In this document: positions 47,591 to 56,168 of the stretch, one piece after another
Numbering within the stretch: the stretch's first letter is position 1
Layout: every line of letters begins with the position of its first letter
Source of the DNA: Lysobacter sp.
Lineage (GTDB): Bacteria > Pseudomonadota > Gammaproteobacteria > Xanthomonadales > Xanthomonadaceae
Assembly: GCA_008015835.1 (NCBI GenBank)
Contig: SSGH01000007.1
Coordinates: forward strand, 248,001-312,000
DNA: 64,000 nucleotides
Direction of reading: 5' to 3'
Translations under genes and position numbers: made by a program
The notes under the pieces: generated by a model
Seen by the model: the letters and a program-made list of their open reading frames with translations, nothing else
Databases searched by the model: none
Told to the model about the DNA's origin: nothing

Positions 47591-48327
47591 GCGTCCACCA
47601 AACGGCCGGCGTCCAATCGCAGCGTGCGGTCGCAGCGCGCGGCCAAGCGTTCGTCGTGCGTCACCAACACCAACGTGGTGCCGGCGTCGGCGTTCAGGCC
47701 GAACAAGGATTCGATGATGGCCTGACCGGTGCGCGTGTCGAGATTGCCGGTGGGTTCGTCCGCGAACAGCAGCGCGGGCCGGGTCACGAACGCGCGCGCC
47801 AAGGCTACGCGCTGTTGTTCGCCGCCGGACAATTGCCGCGGGTAGTGGCCCAGGCGTTCGCCCAGGCCCACTTTCTCCAGAATCTTCAGCGCCGGCGTGC
47901 GCGCATCGGCGTCGCCGCGCAGCTCCAGCGGCAGCATCACGTTTTCCAAGGCGGTCAAGGACGGCAGCAGTTGGAAGCTTTGGAACACGAAACCGACTTT
48001 TTCGCCGCGCACTTTCGCGCGGCCATCTTCGTCCAGGGCCGACAACGGCGCGCCGTCGAGCGACACTGTGCCCGACGTGGGCGTGTCGAGGCCCGCCATC
48101 AAAGCGAGCAGCGTGCTTTTGCCCGAGCCCGAGGCGCCGACGATGGCGACGCGCTCGCCGGCCGCGATGTCGAAACCGATGTCGTCGAGAATGGTGAGCG
48201 GTCCGCTAGGCAACCCGACCCGTTTCCCTAAGCCGACGACCCGCAGCGCGGGCGTGGATGCGGCGGTGGACGCGCGGGGGACGACGGAAGCGTCGTCGGC
48301 GGATTCGGAAACCGGGCTGAGCGTCAT
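47587..48327 (-). CDS. ABC transporter ATP-binding protein, YbbA-like
   Basis: 246 residues. Walker [10 protein letters not shown] (about 64-72), Q-loop [13 protein letters not shown], signature [14 protein letters not shown], Walker [14 protein letters not shown] and H-loop VTHDERLA. The first 25 residues are a Ser/Ala-rich extension. It overlaps its permease by four bases (ATGA). In E. coli ybbA is divergent from tesA; no such gene is here. Confidence 0.92.
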   Translation of the reverse strand: MTLSPVSESADDASVVPRASTAASTPALRVVGLGKRVGLPSGPLTILDDIGFDIAAGERVAIVGASGSGKSTLLALMAGLDTPTSGTVSLDGAPLSALDEDGRAKVRGEKVGFVFQSFQLLPSLTALENVMLPLELRGDADARTPALKILEKVGLGERLGHYPRQLSGGEQQRVALARAFVTRPALLFADEPTGNLDTRTGQAIIESLFGLNADAGTTLVLVTHDERLAARCDRTLRLDAGRLVDA

Positions 48328-48477
48328 GGGCGCATCGTTCGGGGGGACGAACGGGGCATATTGGGCGCTTCCGGCACGAACGCAAGGCCGCGCGCGCGGG
48401 CGCGATCACGAAGATGAACGCACCCCGATCCGGGGGACGAACGCGAAGACGAATGCGTGGAGGGCCGCCGATCGCGA

Positions 48478-48504
48478 ACGAGCCCGGGACAGGCCCGGGC
48501 TCGT
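48478..48504 (-). terminator. Terminator after the small secreted peptide gene
   Basis: An 11-bp stem ACGAGCCCGGG / CCCGGGCTCGT with a five-base loop lies 40-65 nt after the stop at 48544. The T-tract is weak. Confidence 0.45.
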
Positions 48505-48543
48505 CGTGCCGCAACGGACGCGACGCGAGGGTCGCGACCGCGA

Positions 48544-48771
48544 TCAGAAAAAGCAGGGACCGCCGTTGATCGGGCATGCTTTCACGAAAACCCAGGTCGG
48601 CGGCCTGCAGATGTAGTAATAACGATATCCGCCCGATTGCACATACACCGTTTTACCCGAAAGGCTCGCGGTACACGCGATGTTCGGGCCGGCGGCGGCG
48701 GCGTTGCCGCTGATCGACATCGCCACGGCGAACGCGGCGATCGCGAGACCCTTGATGATTCCTTGTTTCAT
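48544..48771 (-). CDS. Small secreted cysteine-containing peptide
   Basis: 75 residues from the ATG at 48771; GGAGG lies four bases upstream. A clear signal peptide (MKQGIIKGLAIAAFAVAMSI, cut after about NAAAA) leaves about 49 residues with four cysteines (IACTAS, YYICRP, KACPING, GPCFF) and a Tyr/Gly patch (SGGYRYYYI). It is likely a disulfide-stabilised periplasmic or secreted peptide. It resembles no family I can name. It has its own leader and terminator, so it is probably monocistronic. Confidence 0.7.
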   Translation of the reverse strand: MKQGIIKGLAIAAFAVAMSISGNAAAAGPNIACTASLSGKTVYVQSGGYRYYYICRPPTWVFVKACPINGGPCFF

Positions 48772-49046
48772 ACATCCTCCTGATTCGATGGATCGAAGTC
48801 GCCGGGGTTCTCGGCCGTTCGCTTCGGTGGTCGAGCGAGACGGCCCTCGCGCGTTGCGCCGTCGAGCAGCCGGCGATATCTGCCCGCGTTTCGAGTATCC
48901 GCCCAATGATTCGGGGTCGCAATCGTGCGCGCGGCGCCGTTTGCGTGAATGCGGTCGCGATTCGCCCGAAAAATGACGGGTTTTTAACGACTCCGCCGAC
49001 GAGCGGGGCACCGCAGGAAGATGAACAACGACCGCGACGCGACGCG

Positions 49047-50882
49047 TCACTTCACCCGAACATCGTCGATCTCGAACGCGAACGCGCCCAGCGGTTGCCC
49101 CGCGGTGAACGCGAAGCCGCGAACGCGCGCGAGATCGGCGCCGTTGAAACTCGCCAGCGGCAAACGAACTTCCGTCCACTCCGGGCCGGCGACGAAGGTT
49201 TTCATGCTCGGCATCGACTGCATCTGCGCGCCGGAGAACAGCATCGCGCTATACGTGCGACCATCGCCGCGCGCTTTGAACACCAGCTCGCCGCGGTCGG
49301 ACAGATCGACCGGCTGCATCGGCGCGGTCGCCGGAAAATAGATCGCGCCCGACCACGGGAACGCGAAGCCGGGCTTGATCTCGCCGCTCACCGCAAGCGC
49401 GCCGTTCGCGCGATCGAGCTTGCCGACCGACGCGCCGCCAGCCATTTGGTCGGTGGTCGGCGCCCATCCGCTGCCGAATTTCGCCGGCCACACCCCATTC
49501 GCGCCGACGACGGCGGTGCCTTCGAAATCGTCGATCAGCTCCGCGGAGGCGGGCAAGGTTTCGCCGCGCGGCGCTTCGGCCTGCGCGTCTTGGCGCGGAC
49601 GCGCGACCGCATGGCCGTTCTTCCACACGCCGACGATCGCGCGCGTGGCGCGGATGTCCTGCGCGGGGTCGCCGTCGACCAGCAACAGATCCGCGCGCAG
49701 CCCTTCGGCGATGCGCCCGCGGTCGCTCAGCGCGAAACGGCGCGCGGGCGTCGATGTCGCGGCGGCCAGCGCCTGCGTCGGCGTCAAACCGGCGCGCACC
49801 AGCAACTCCATTTCGCCGTGCATGCTGGCGCCGTGCGCGGTGCCGGGGTTGCCGGCGTCGGTGCCGGCCAACAGATCGACGCCCGCCTCGTGCAGCGCGC
49901 GTACGTTTCGGATCGCATCCGCCAGCACGTCGGGGCGCGGCGCGCCCGCGCCGTACGTCGCTTTCAACGCGTCGATCTGCGCGCGGGTCAACCACGGCGA
50001 CAAGCGCGCGTCCTCGGCGATCTTGCGGCCCTCGTCCGCGCGCGCCATCGTCGCGATCACCGACAGCGTCGGCACGACGAAGGCGTTTCGACGTTTCGCC
50101 GCCGCGACGAACGCGGCGTCGCCGGGTTCGACGAACATATGCACCAAGCCATCGGCACCGTTTTCCACCGCAGCGCGCCCATCGCGCAAACGCGACACAT
50201 GCACGACCGCGAGCTTGTCTTCGGCGTGCGCGGCGGCGATCGCTGCGCGCGTTTGCGCTTCGGTCAGCGTCGGCAAGCGCATCGTCTCGCTGTGCGCGCT
50301 GAAATCCTCGAGGATGATCTTGACGTAATCCGAGCCCTCCGCAACCCGCGCTTTCACGAACGTGGTCGCGTCCTCGCCCGCGGCCAGCGTCGGCACGGCC
50401 ATGCCGTACTGCGTGCCGTGCCCCTTCGGCGCCGTCACCGCCGCGCCCGCGCTCCATAGATCGGCCTGGTCGGTGACCACGAAGGCGGCGCGTTCGGTCT
50501 TCAGACGAGGCAACTGCTGGCGGTCGCCCATCATGTCCAACTCGGTGGTGACGCCGAAACGCAGCGCATCGCGCCGCGCGTCGCCCCAACTGTGGGTATG
50601 CGCATCGATCAAGCCCGGCAGCAGAGTCTTGCCCGCGCCATCGATGCGCTCGGCGCCTTCGGGAAACGTCAGTTGCGCGCCGATCGCGACGATGCGGCCG
50701 TCGCGAATCGAGACGTCGGCGCGTTCGTGCATGCGCACGCCGTCGAAGACGCGGACGTCGTCGAAAAACAAGCCGCCCGCGCCTTCGGCCGACGACGAGG
50801 CGGCGGATACGCACGCGGCGGCGATGCCGATCGCCATCGCGGCCGCGGCCGCGACGCGGGAATGAGGGTTGCGCGACATCAT
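49047..50882 (-). CDS. Secreted amidohydrolase with C-terminal CIA30-like domain
   Basis: 611 residues; AAGGAG lies seven bases before the ATG at 50882. A signal peptide (about 1-27) is followed by an imidazolonepropionase-type amidohydrolase: IDAHTHSWG (metal HxH), VVHVSRL (metal His), LVHMFVEPG, and LLAGTDAGNPGTAHG (metal Asp). The end (about 440-611) starts ELIDDFEG and looks like the CIA30/NDUFAF1 sugar-binding-like fold. Substrates of such periplasmic enzymes are usually N-acyl or cyclic amides. The fusion is not rare in gammaproteobacteria. It has no operon partner here. Confidence 0.85.
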   Translation of the reverse strand: MMSRNPHSRVAAAAAMAIGIAAACVSAASSSAEGAGGLFFDDVRVFDGVRMHERADVSIRDGRIVAIGAQLTFPEGAERIDGAGKTLLPGLIDAHTHSWGDARRDALRFGVTTELDMMGDRQQLPRLKTERAAFVVTDQADLWSAGAAVTAPKGHGTQYGMAVPTLAAGEDATTFVKARVAEGSDYVKIILEDFSAHSETMRLPTLTEAQTRAAIAAAHAEDKLAVVHVSRLRDGRAAVENGADGLVHMFVEPGDAAFVAAAKRRNAFVVPTLSVIATMARADEGRKIAEDARLSPWLTRAQIDALKATYGAGAPRPDVLADAIRNVRALHEAGVDLLAGTDAGNPGTAHGASMHGEMELLVRAGLTPTQALAAATSTPARRFALSDRGRIAEGLRADLLLVDGDPAQDIRATRAIVGVWKNGHAVARPRQDAQAEAPRGETLPASAELIDDFEGTAVVGANGVWPAKFGSGWAPTTDQMAGGASVGKLDRANGALAVSGEIKPGFAFPWSGAIYFPATAPMQPVDLSDRGELVFKARGDGRTYSAMLFSGAQMQSMPSMKTFVAGPEWTEVRLPLASFNGADLARVRGFAFTAGQPLGAFAFEIDDVRVK

Positions 50883-51112
50883 GAGAACACTCCTTCGGAA
50901 GCGAGAAGAACGGATTGGGGAACGCGCGATTCGCGGAATGCGGTTCGCGCGGTGCTGTTCGCGAGACAAGACGGCCCGTCGTCGCCGATGTGACCTCGGC
51001 GGCGGATTAACGGAACGACGATGCGAGCGCGACGGTGCGAAGCGGGCGTCGGCTCAGGCCTCGCGGCGACAACGACGCGGGCCGGCGCGGATCGCGGCGC
51101 GACGACGCGCGT

Positions 51113-51715
51113 TCATAGCCAGCCCTTCTGACGCGCCAATCGGTAGGCTTCGATGCGGTTGCCGACGCCGAGCTTGCCGATGGCCTCGGACAGGTAATTG
51201 CGCACGGTGCCCTGCGACAAGCCGAGCTGCGCGGCGATGTCGCCGGCGGATAGGCCCTCGCCCGCGAGCCGCAGCACTTTGCGCTCGCGATCGTTCAGCG
51301 GGTCTTGCTCGGTCCAGGCTTCCAGCGCCAATTGCGGATCGATCGCGCGGCCGCCGCGATGCACCTTGCGTAAGGCTTCGGCCAACTCTTCGGCCGGCGC
51401 GTCTTTCAGCAAATAGCCTTGCACGCCCGCGTCCAGCGCGCGACGCAAAAAGCCGGCGCGGGCGAAGGTGGTGACGATCACCACTTTCGTCGGCATGTCG
51501 TGGCGTTGGATACGCTGCGCGAGTTCGAGCCCGCTCAGGCCCGGCATCTCGATATCGGTGACCAACAGATCGGGCGCGAGCCGCTGCAGCTCGCGCCAGG
51601 CGGTTTCGCCGTCGGCGGCGGCGCCGAGCACTTCGATGTCGCTTTCCAGCGACAGCAGCGCGGTCAGCGCGCCGCGCACCATCGCCTGATCTTCGGCCAA
51701 CAGAATGCGAATCAT
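51113..51715 (-). CDS. LuxR-type response regulator (DesR-like)
   Basis: 200 residues. Receiver domain with phosphoacceptor Asp in LLVTDIEMPG (about residue 54) and K in YLLKDAPAEE. The C-terminal helix-turn-helix is LNDRERKVLRLAGEGLSAGDIAAQLGLSQGTVRNYLSEAI, the NarL/FixJ pattern. It overlaps the kinase gene by ATGA. It is encoded downstream of an ABC-2 exporter that it probably regulates. Confidence 0.93.
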   Translation of the reverse strand: MIRILLAEDQAMVRGALTALLSLESDIEVLGAAADGETAWRELQRLAPDLLVTDIEMPGLSGLELAQRIQRHDMPTKVVIVTTFARAGFLRRALDAGVQGYLLKDAPAEELAEALRKVHRGGRAIDPQLALEAWTEQDPLNDRERKVLRLAGEGLSAGDIAAQLGLSQGTVRNYLSEAIGKLGVGNRIEAYRLARQKGWL

Positions 51716-52989
51716 GCTTGCGCCGTCCGCGCGGACGCCGATGGATTCGCGGGCGCGCCGACATCGCTGAAGATCGCCGATGCGCGCTCCGACGCAGGGT
51801 CGTCGCACGCATCGCCCGCCGACAGCGGCACGCGCGCCTCGATGCGAACGCCCTCCCCCTTGCGCGCGTCGATACGCACACGACCGCCGAGCGCCTCGAT
51901 GCGTTCGCGAATGCCGGTCAGGCCATTGCCCGGCGTCAACGCGCCGCCGCGGCCGTCGTCGGAAATCCGCAGCACCGCTTCGCCCCATTCCAACGCCAGT
52001 TCGACGCGCGCGCGTCGGGCGTTGGCATGACGCTGGATATTGGTCGTCGCTTCGCGCAAGGTCATCGCCAGCGCGGTTTCCACCGGCGGCGGCAGCACGC
52101 CGTCGTCGAGCGCGCCGGGCGCGATGTCCGTGTCGAAGCCGATGCCGTCGGTGTCCATCAGCAGGCGCGCGGAGATCAGTTCCGCGGCGAAGCCGGCGGC
52201 GCGGATCCCGGTCACGGCGCTGCGCACCTGCGCCAAGGCCTCGCGCGCCACACGACTGACGTCCAAGACTTCGCGCAAGGCGGCTTCGCGCGCCTGCGGC
52301 GTGTCGCCGCGCTGCAGCAGCTTGGCCGCCAGTTCGCTTTTCAACGCGACCAGCGACAGCGTGTGGCCGAGCAAATCGTGCAGATCGCGGCCGATGCGTT
52401 CGCGCTCGGCGACGGCGGCGAGCCGTCGCACTTCGTCGTGCGAGAGTTTCAGCTCGGCGCGTTTGCGCGTGCTCATCGCGAATTGATAATTGCCGAAGAA
52501 CACGCCCACCGACACCAGCAGCGTGATCAAAAACACGAACACCGGGTATTTCAACAGCAGCGTTTCCAGCAGCAATCCGCCGAGGATCGCGCACGTCCAC
52601 GCCAGTTGCGGCCATAGCGAACGGCCGATGGTGGCGGCGAAGGCGACGGCGTAGATCGTGTAGGCGTTGGCGAACGGGTTGATCGGATACAGCGCGAATC
52701 CGATCGCCGCGATCGCCAGCATGCACAGCCGTTTGCCGGTGTCCTCCAATCGGTACGCCGCGAAGTACAGCGGCAGGAACGCCGCGATGGACAGCAGCGT
52801 GGGGCCGAGCACCCTGCGCGCGTCGCCGACCCATCCACCGCGGTCGTCGCCCAACCAGCCCAGCAGGAACGGCATGAACAAAAATCCGAGATAGCCGAGG
52901 GTGAAGATCGGCATCCAGCCCAGGCCCAGCGACTCCGGCACCAAGCGAGCGCGCCAGCGCAGCAACAGAGGCATCAGGATTCGCGACAT
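51712..52989 (-). CDS. Sensor histidine kinase (DesK-like)
   Basis: 425 residues from MSRILMPLLLRWRARLVPES. About five membrane helices lie in residues 20-175, with hardly any extracytoplasmic loop. The HisKA_3 box is RERIGRDLHDLLGHTLSLVALK (active His in DLHD). The ATP-binding region has N (LREATTNIQRHANA), and G motifs in DDGRGG and GNGLTGIRERI. DesK-type kinases sense membrane state. It overlaps the regulator gene by four bases and lies 126 nt after the ABC-2 permease gene. Confidence 0.93.
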   Translation of the reverse strand: MSRILMPLLLRWRARLVPESLGLGWMPIFTLGYLGFLFMPFLLGWLGDDRGGWVGDARRVLGPTLLSIAAFLPLYFAAYRLEDTGKRLCMLAIAAIGFALYPINPFANAYTIYAVAFAATIGRSLWPQLAWTCAILGGLLLETLLLKYPVFVFLITLLVSVGVFFGNYQFAMSTRKRAELKLSHDEVRRLAAVAERERIGRDLHDLLGHTLSLVALKSELAAKLLQRGDTPQAREAALREVLDVSRVAREALAQVRSAVTGIRAAGFAAELISARLLMDTDGIGFDTDIAPGALDDGVLPPPVETALAMTLREATTNIQRHANARRARVELALEWGEAVLRISDDGRGGALTPGNGLTGIRERIEALGGRVRIDARKGEGVRIEARVPLSAGDACDDPASERASAIFSDVGAPANPSASARTAQA

Positions 52990-53115
52990 GGCGGGCTCGT
53001 CGGTTCGGGAAGAAGGCGGCCGCGCATTCGATGCGATGCGCGGCCGGCGCTCAGGGTAATGCAACGAGAGAGGTACGGATGCGGGGCATGGCGATGGAGT
53101 CGATCGGGCGAGCGA

Positions 53116-53889
53116 TCACGCCGCGAGCCGGCGCCGCGCCAGCGCGAAAAACAGACCCGCGACGCCGATCAGCACGCCCAGATGAACGAACAGGTCGCCG
53201 CCCGCGTCCATGCCGATCACTTTCAGCGCGATCTGCGCATGGTGATAGGACGGCCACACCGGCGCCATCGCGCCGATCCAGTTCGGCAGCATCTTCAGCG
53301 GCAGCCACAGGCCGGAGAGGAACGCCATCGGCAGATACAGCATGTTGACCACCGCCGGCGCGCCCTGCCCGCCGATCAACGAACCGATGTACAGGCCCAA
53401 TGCGGCGAACGGCAACACGCCGGCCAAATTCACGACGAACAGCAGCGCCCATTGCGCCGGCCGCAGCGAGACGCCGCCCACCGTTGCGGCGATCGTCATC
53501 AGCAGGATCGAAATTAGGCCGGCGAACAGCAGCGCCATCGCCATTTTCGCCAGCAAATACGCGCCCGGCGGCATCGGCAGCGCGCGCTTGTAGCGCAGGA
53601 AGCCCTGATCGCGCTCCAGCGCCACGGTCACGCCGAACGCGAACAATCCCGCGCCCATCACGCCGAACACGCCGTAAGTCGCGAGCAGATAACGCGCGGC
53701 GTCGCCGTTGGACTTGTTCAACAGCACGCCGAACAGCAGGTAGAACAGCGCCGGGAACAGCAGCGAGGGGATGGCGAACGACGGCGTGCGCAGCAGGCGC
53801 AGAAATTCGTAGCGCGCTTCCAGCGCATAACTGCGCAGCGGCGAGTGGCGAGCGGCGCGGTCGGCGCGCGAAAGAGTATTGGCGTTCAT
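53116..53889 (-). CDS. ABC-2 type transporter permease
   Basis: 257 residues from MNANTLSRADRAARHSPL. Six membrane helices of the ABC-2 type (SFAIPSLLFPALFYLLFGVLL, ALLFAGLISILLMTIAATV, NMLYLPMAFLSGLWLPLKML); the motif RYKRALPMPPGAYLLAK is a typical ABC-2 coupling part. It is adjacent to its ATPase with a four-base overlap and followed by the DesKR-like pair. The substrate is unknown; related systems protect against envelope-active compounds. Confidence 0.92.
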   Translation of the reverse strand: MNANTLSRADRAARHSPLRSYALEARYEFLRLLRTPSFAIPSLLFPALFYLLFGVLLNKSNGDAARYLLATYGVFGVMGAGLFAFGVTVALERDQGFLRYKRALPMPPGAYLLAKMAMALLFAGLISILLMTIAATVGGVSLRPAQWALLFVVNLAGVLPFAALGLYIGSLIGGQGAPAVVNMLYLPMAFLSGLWLPLKMLPNWIGAMAPVWPSYHHAQIALKVIGMDAGGDLFVHLGVLIGVAGLFFALARRRLAA

Positions 53890-54827
53890 GCGGCATCCTG
53901 GGCGACGGCGTCGTCGCGACGTGCGGTGCGGGTGATTTCGAGAAACGCGTCGGCGAGACCAGCGCGACGGACGTCGAGGTCGCTCAAGGCGGCGTCTTCG
54001 GCCAACAGCCGCCTGACCACCGTTTCGGTATCGTCGGCCAATACCTCCAAGCGCGCGGGATTGCCGTCGGCGCCGCGTGCCGCATGGCGCACGCCGGGCC
54101 ACGCGGCGACCTTCGCGGCGTCCAGCGCCGACAGACAGGTGATGCGGCGCTGCGAGACCAACGCGCGCACCTCATCCAACCGTCCCGATGCGACGATGCG
54201 CCCGCGATCCAACACCGCGACGCGATCGGCCAGCGCCTCGGCCTCCTCCAGATAGTGCGTGGTCAACAACACCGCCGCGCCGTCGGCCACGATGGCGCGA
54301 ATCGTCGCCCACATCCGCTGGCGAGCGTCGATATCCAGCCCGGTCGTCGGTTCGTCCAGAAACAGCGCTTCCGGGTCGCCGCAGATCGCCAGCGCGAACT
54401 GCACGCGACGCTGCTGCCCGCCCGACAACTTGCCGTAGCGACGCGTCAGCAAGCCCTCCAAACCGGCCATGGCGACGCAATCGGCCACGCTGCGCGGCGC
54501 GGGGTAATAGCTGCGCGTGACCGCCAGCAGTTCGTCGACGCGGCTGTTCTCGGGAATGCCCGCGGACTGCAGCATCACCCCGGCGCGACGCCGCGCGGCC
54601 AGTTCCGCAGGCGAATGGCCGAACAGCGCGGCTTCGCCGGCATCGGCCTTCAGCAGGCCCAGCATCAGACCGACCGCGGTGGATTTGCCGGCGCCGTTGG
54701 CCCCGAGCAAGGCCAAGACTTCGCCGCCGTGCAGCGACAGATCGACGCCGTCCAAGGCGACGAGCGCGCCGTAACGTTTGTGAGCGCCGCGCAACTGCGC
54801 GAGCGCGGTGGGTTCGAGCGAGGACAT
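53886..54827 (-). CDS. ABC transporter ATP-binding protein (ABC-2 type)
   Basis: 313 residues. Walker A GANGAGKST (about 42-50), signature LSGGQQRR (about 147-154), Walker B LFLDEPTTGLD, H-loop TTHYLEEAEAL. A regulatory C-terminal domain of about 90 residues follows. It is first in a four-gene operon: ATPase, permease, kinase, regulator. Its upstream region has a palindrome TGACAGATGTCA. Confidence 0.93.
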   Translation of the reverse strand: MSSLEPTALAQLRGAHKRYGALVALDGVDLSLHGGEVLALLGANGAGKSTAVGLMLGLLKADAGEAALFGHSPAELAARRRAGVMLQSAGIPENSRVDELLAVTRSYYPAPRSVADCVAMAGLEGLLTRRYGKLSGGQQRRVQFALAICGDPEALFLDEPTTGLDIDARQRMWATIRAIVADGAAVLLTTHYLEEAEALADRVAVLDRGRIVASGRLDEVRALVSQRRITCLSALDAAKVAAWPGVRHAARGADGNPARLEVLADDTETVVRRLLAEDAALSDLDVRRAGLADAFLEITRTARRDDAVAQDAA

Positions 54828-54907
54828 CGTGCGGGCTCCGAATGCGATGGGGCCAGACTAGGGATCGAACGACGCGCGCATCAGTCATCGCCGTCATCGA
54901 TCGGAGA

Positions 54908-54919
54908 TGACAGATGTCA
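54908..54919. promoter_or_regulatory. TGACA-N2-TGTCA inverted repeat upstream of the ABC/DesKR-like operon
   Basis: TGACAGATGTCA lies 81-92 nt before the ATG at 54827. Inverted repeats of this type are common sites of NarL/DesR-type regulators, and this operon encodes one. Confidence 0.5.
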
Positions 54920-55031
54920 GGCGCCCGCGCGGCCGGCTCGTTCGCGACGCGACGCAGCCGGACCGCCTCCACCGAGCGAGGGCGAGGCTATCGGCGGCTC
55001 GCGCATCGCGGCGCTTGTCGACTTTATATTT

Positions 55032-55043
55032 TAGAGTACTCTA
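55032..55043. promoter_or_regulatory. TAGAGTACTCTA palindrome before the membrane-protein/regulator operon
   Basis: A perfect 12-bp palindrome in an AT-rich patch (preceded by TTTATATT) ends 16 nt before the first ATG at 55059. It is the likely operator of the winged-helix regulator encoded second in this operon. Confidence 0.6.
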
Positions 55044-55073
55044 GCGAGGTCATTCCTCATGAGGCCGCTCGCC

Positions 55074-55664
55074 ATGACCGACCACGACGCCGCCCGGCGG
55101 GATCTGCTGAAGGAAGACCTGGCCTTCGTCGCCCAAGCCGTTCGCCGCAACGACACCCCGGTGGGCATCCCCGCGCTGTATTTCCTGTGGGCGGCGATCA
55201 CCCTCGTCGGCTTCGCCCTACCCGATTTCGCGCCCGAACGGGCCGGCGCGTTTTGGTTCGTCGTCGGCACCGGCGGCGGCTTGCTGAGCTGGTGGATCGG
55301 CAAACGCGACACCCGCCGCCAAGGGCTCAGCGACAACGAATTGGGCTGGCGCTACGGCTATCACTGGGGCGTTTGCGGGATCGCGTTCCTGCTCGCCGGG
55401 CTGCCGCTGCTTGGTGAGACGGTCCCGCCGCAACAGGCCGCATCGGTCTTTCTGTTGATCGCCGGCCTCGCCAACGCGCTGGCGGGGGTGCATTTGGCGC
55501 GTCCTTACCTGTGGAGCGGCCTGCTGATGCTGGCCGCCTACGGGGTGTTGGCGCTCTTCGATCCGCCCTACACCTGGACCATCGCCGGCGGCGCGATCGG
55601 CGCGGCGATGGTGTGGGCCGGGCTGTACGCGCGCGCCAAGCGTCGGGCCGGGGCCTTGCAGTGA
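55074..55664 (+). CDS. Membrane protein of unknown family
   Basis: 196 residues from the ATG at 55074; the ATG at 55059, five codons upstream, also has a GAGG. Six hydrophobic helices (PALYFLWAAITLVGFALPDF, GAFWFVVGTGGGLLSWWIG, HWGVCGIAFLLAGLPLL and three more). The N-terminal 35 residues are charged and cytosolic (RRDLLKEDLAFVAQAVRRND). I know no function. Its stop overlaps the GTG of the regulator gene, so they are coupled and the regulator probably controls this gene. Confidence 0.75.
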   Translation: MTDHDAARRDLLKEDLAFVAQAVRRNDTPVGIPALYFLWAAITLVGFALPDFAPERAGAFWFVVGTGGGLLSWWIGKRDTRRQGLSDNELGWRYGYHWGVCGIAFLLAGLPLLGETVPPQQAASVFLLIAGLANALAGVHLARPYLWSGLLMLAAYGVLALFDPPYTWTIAGGAIGAAMVWAGLYARAKRRAGALQ

Positions 55665-55954
55665 GTCTGCTGGACGGCCTGGACCCCGCGCTCGAGCATC
55701 GCCTGCGCCTCGCGATCGCCGTACTGCTGGCGCGCTACGGCGAGATCAGCTTCGCGGCGTTCAAGCAGCAACTCGGCGCCACCGACGGCAATCTGGGCGC
55801 GCAACTGCGGCGGCTGGAGGACGACGGCTACATCGCGCTGCGTCGGGATTTCGTCGATCGCAAGCCGGTCACGTGGTACGCGCTCACCGCCCCCGGCAAA
55901 GCGGCGCTGCAGCGGCACTTGAGCGCGCTGCAAACGATGATCGACGGCCTATGA
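55661..55954 (+). CDS. Winged-helix transcriptional regulator (HTH_34 type)
   Basis: 97 residues from a GTG that overlaps the previous stop (GTGA). The fold reads HRLRLAIAVLLARYGEISFAAFKQQLGATDGNLGAQLRRLEDDGYIALRRDFVDRKPVTWYALTAPG: a short winged helix of the MarR/ArsR-like kind with no metal-binding cysteines. Such small regulators often repress their own operon. The palindrome at 55032-55043 is its probable site. Confidence 0.85.
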   Translation: MSLLDGLDPALEHRLRLAIAVLLARYGEISFAAFKQQLGATDGNLGAQLRRLEDDGYIALRRDFVDRKPVTWYALTAPGKAALQRHLSALQTMIDGL

Positions 55955-56168
55955 GCACGATGATGAGGTCGAGGAGGTCGACGAACTCGACGCGCGGCGC
56001 GGCGGCGAATGCAATCGAGTCCATTCTCGCGGCGCGAGACCGCGGCCCCGCATGCTCGCGCCGCCGCCGGCGCGGCGACGCCCGCGAACCGCGTCGCGCG
56101 ACCACCGGCACTTGGTCTGACGCTGGATTCAGGTCACACTTTGCAGTTGCACCATGTCCTGGAAGACC

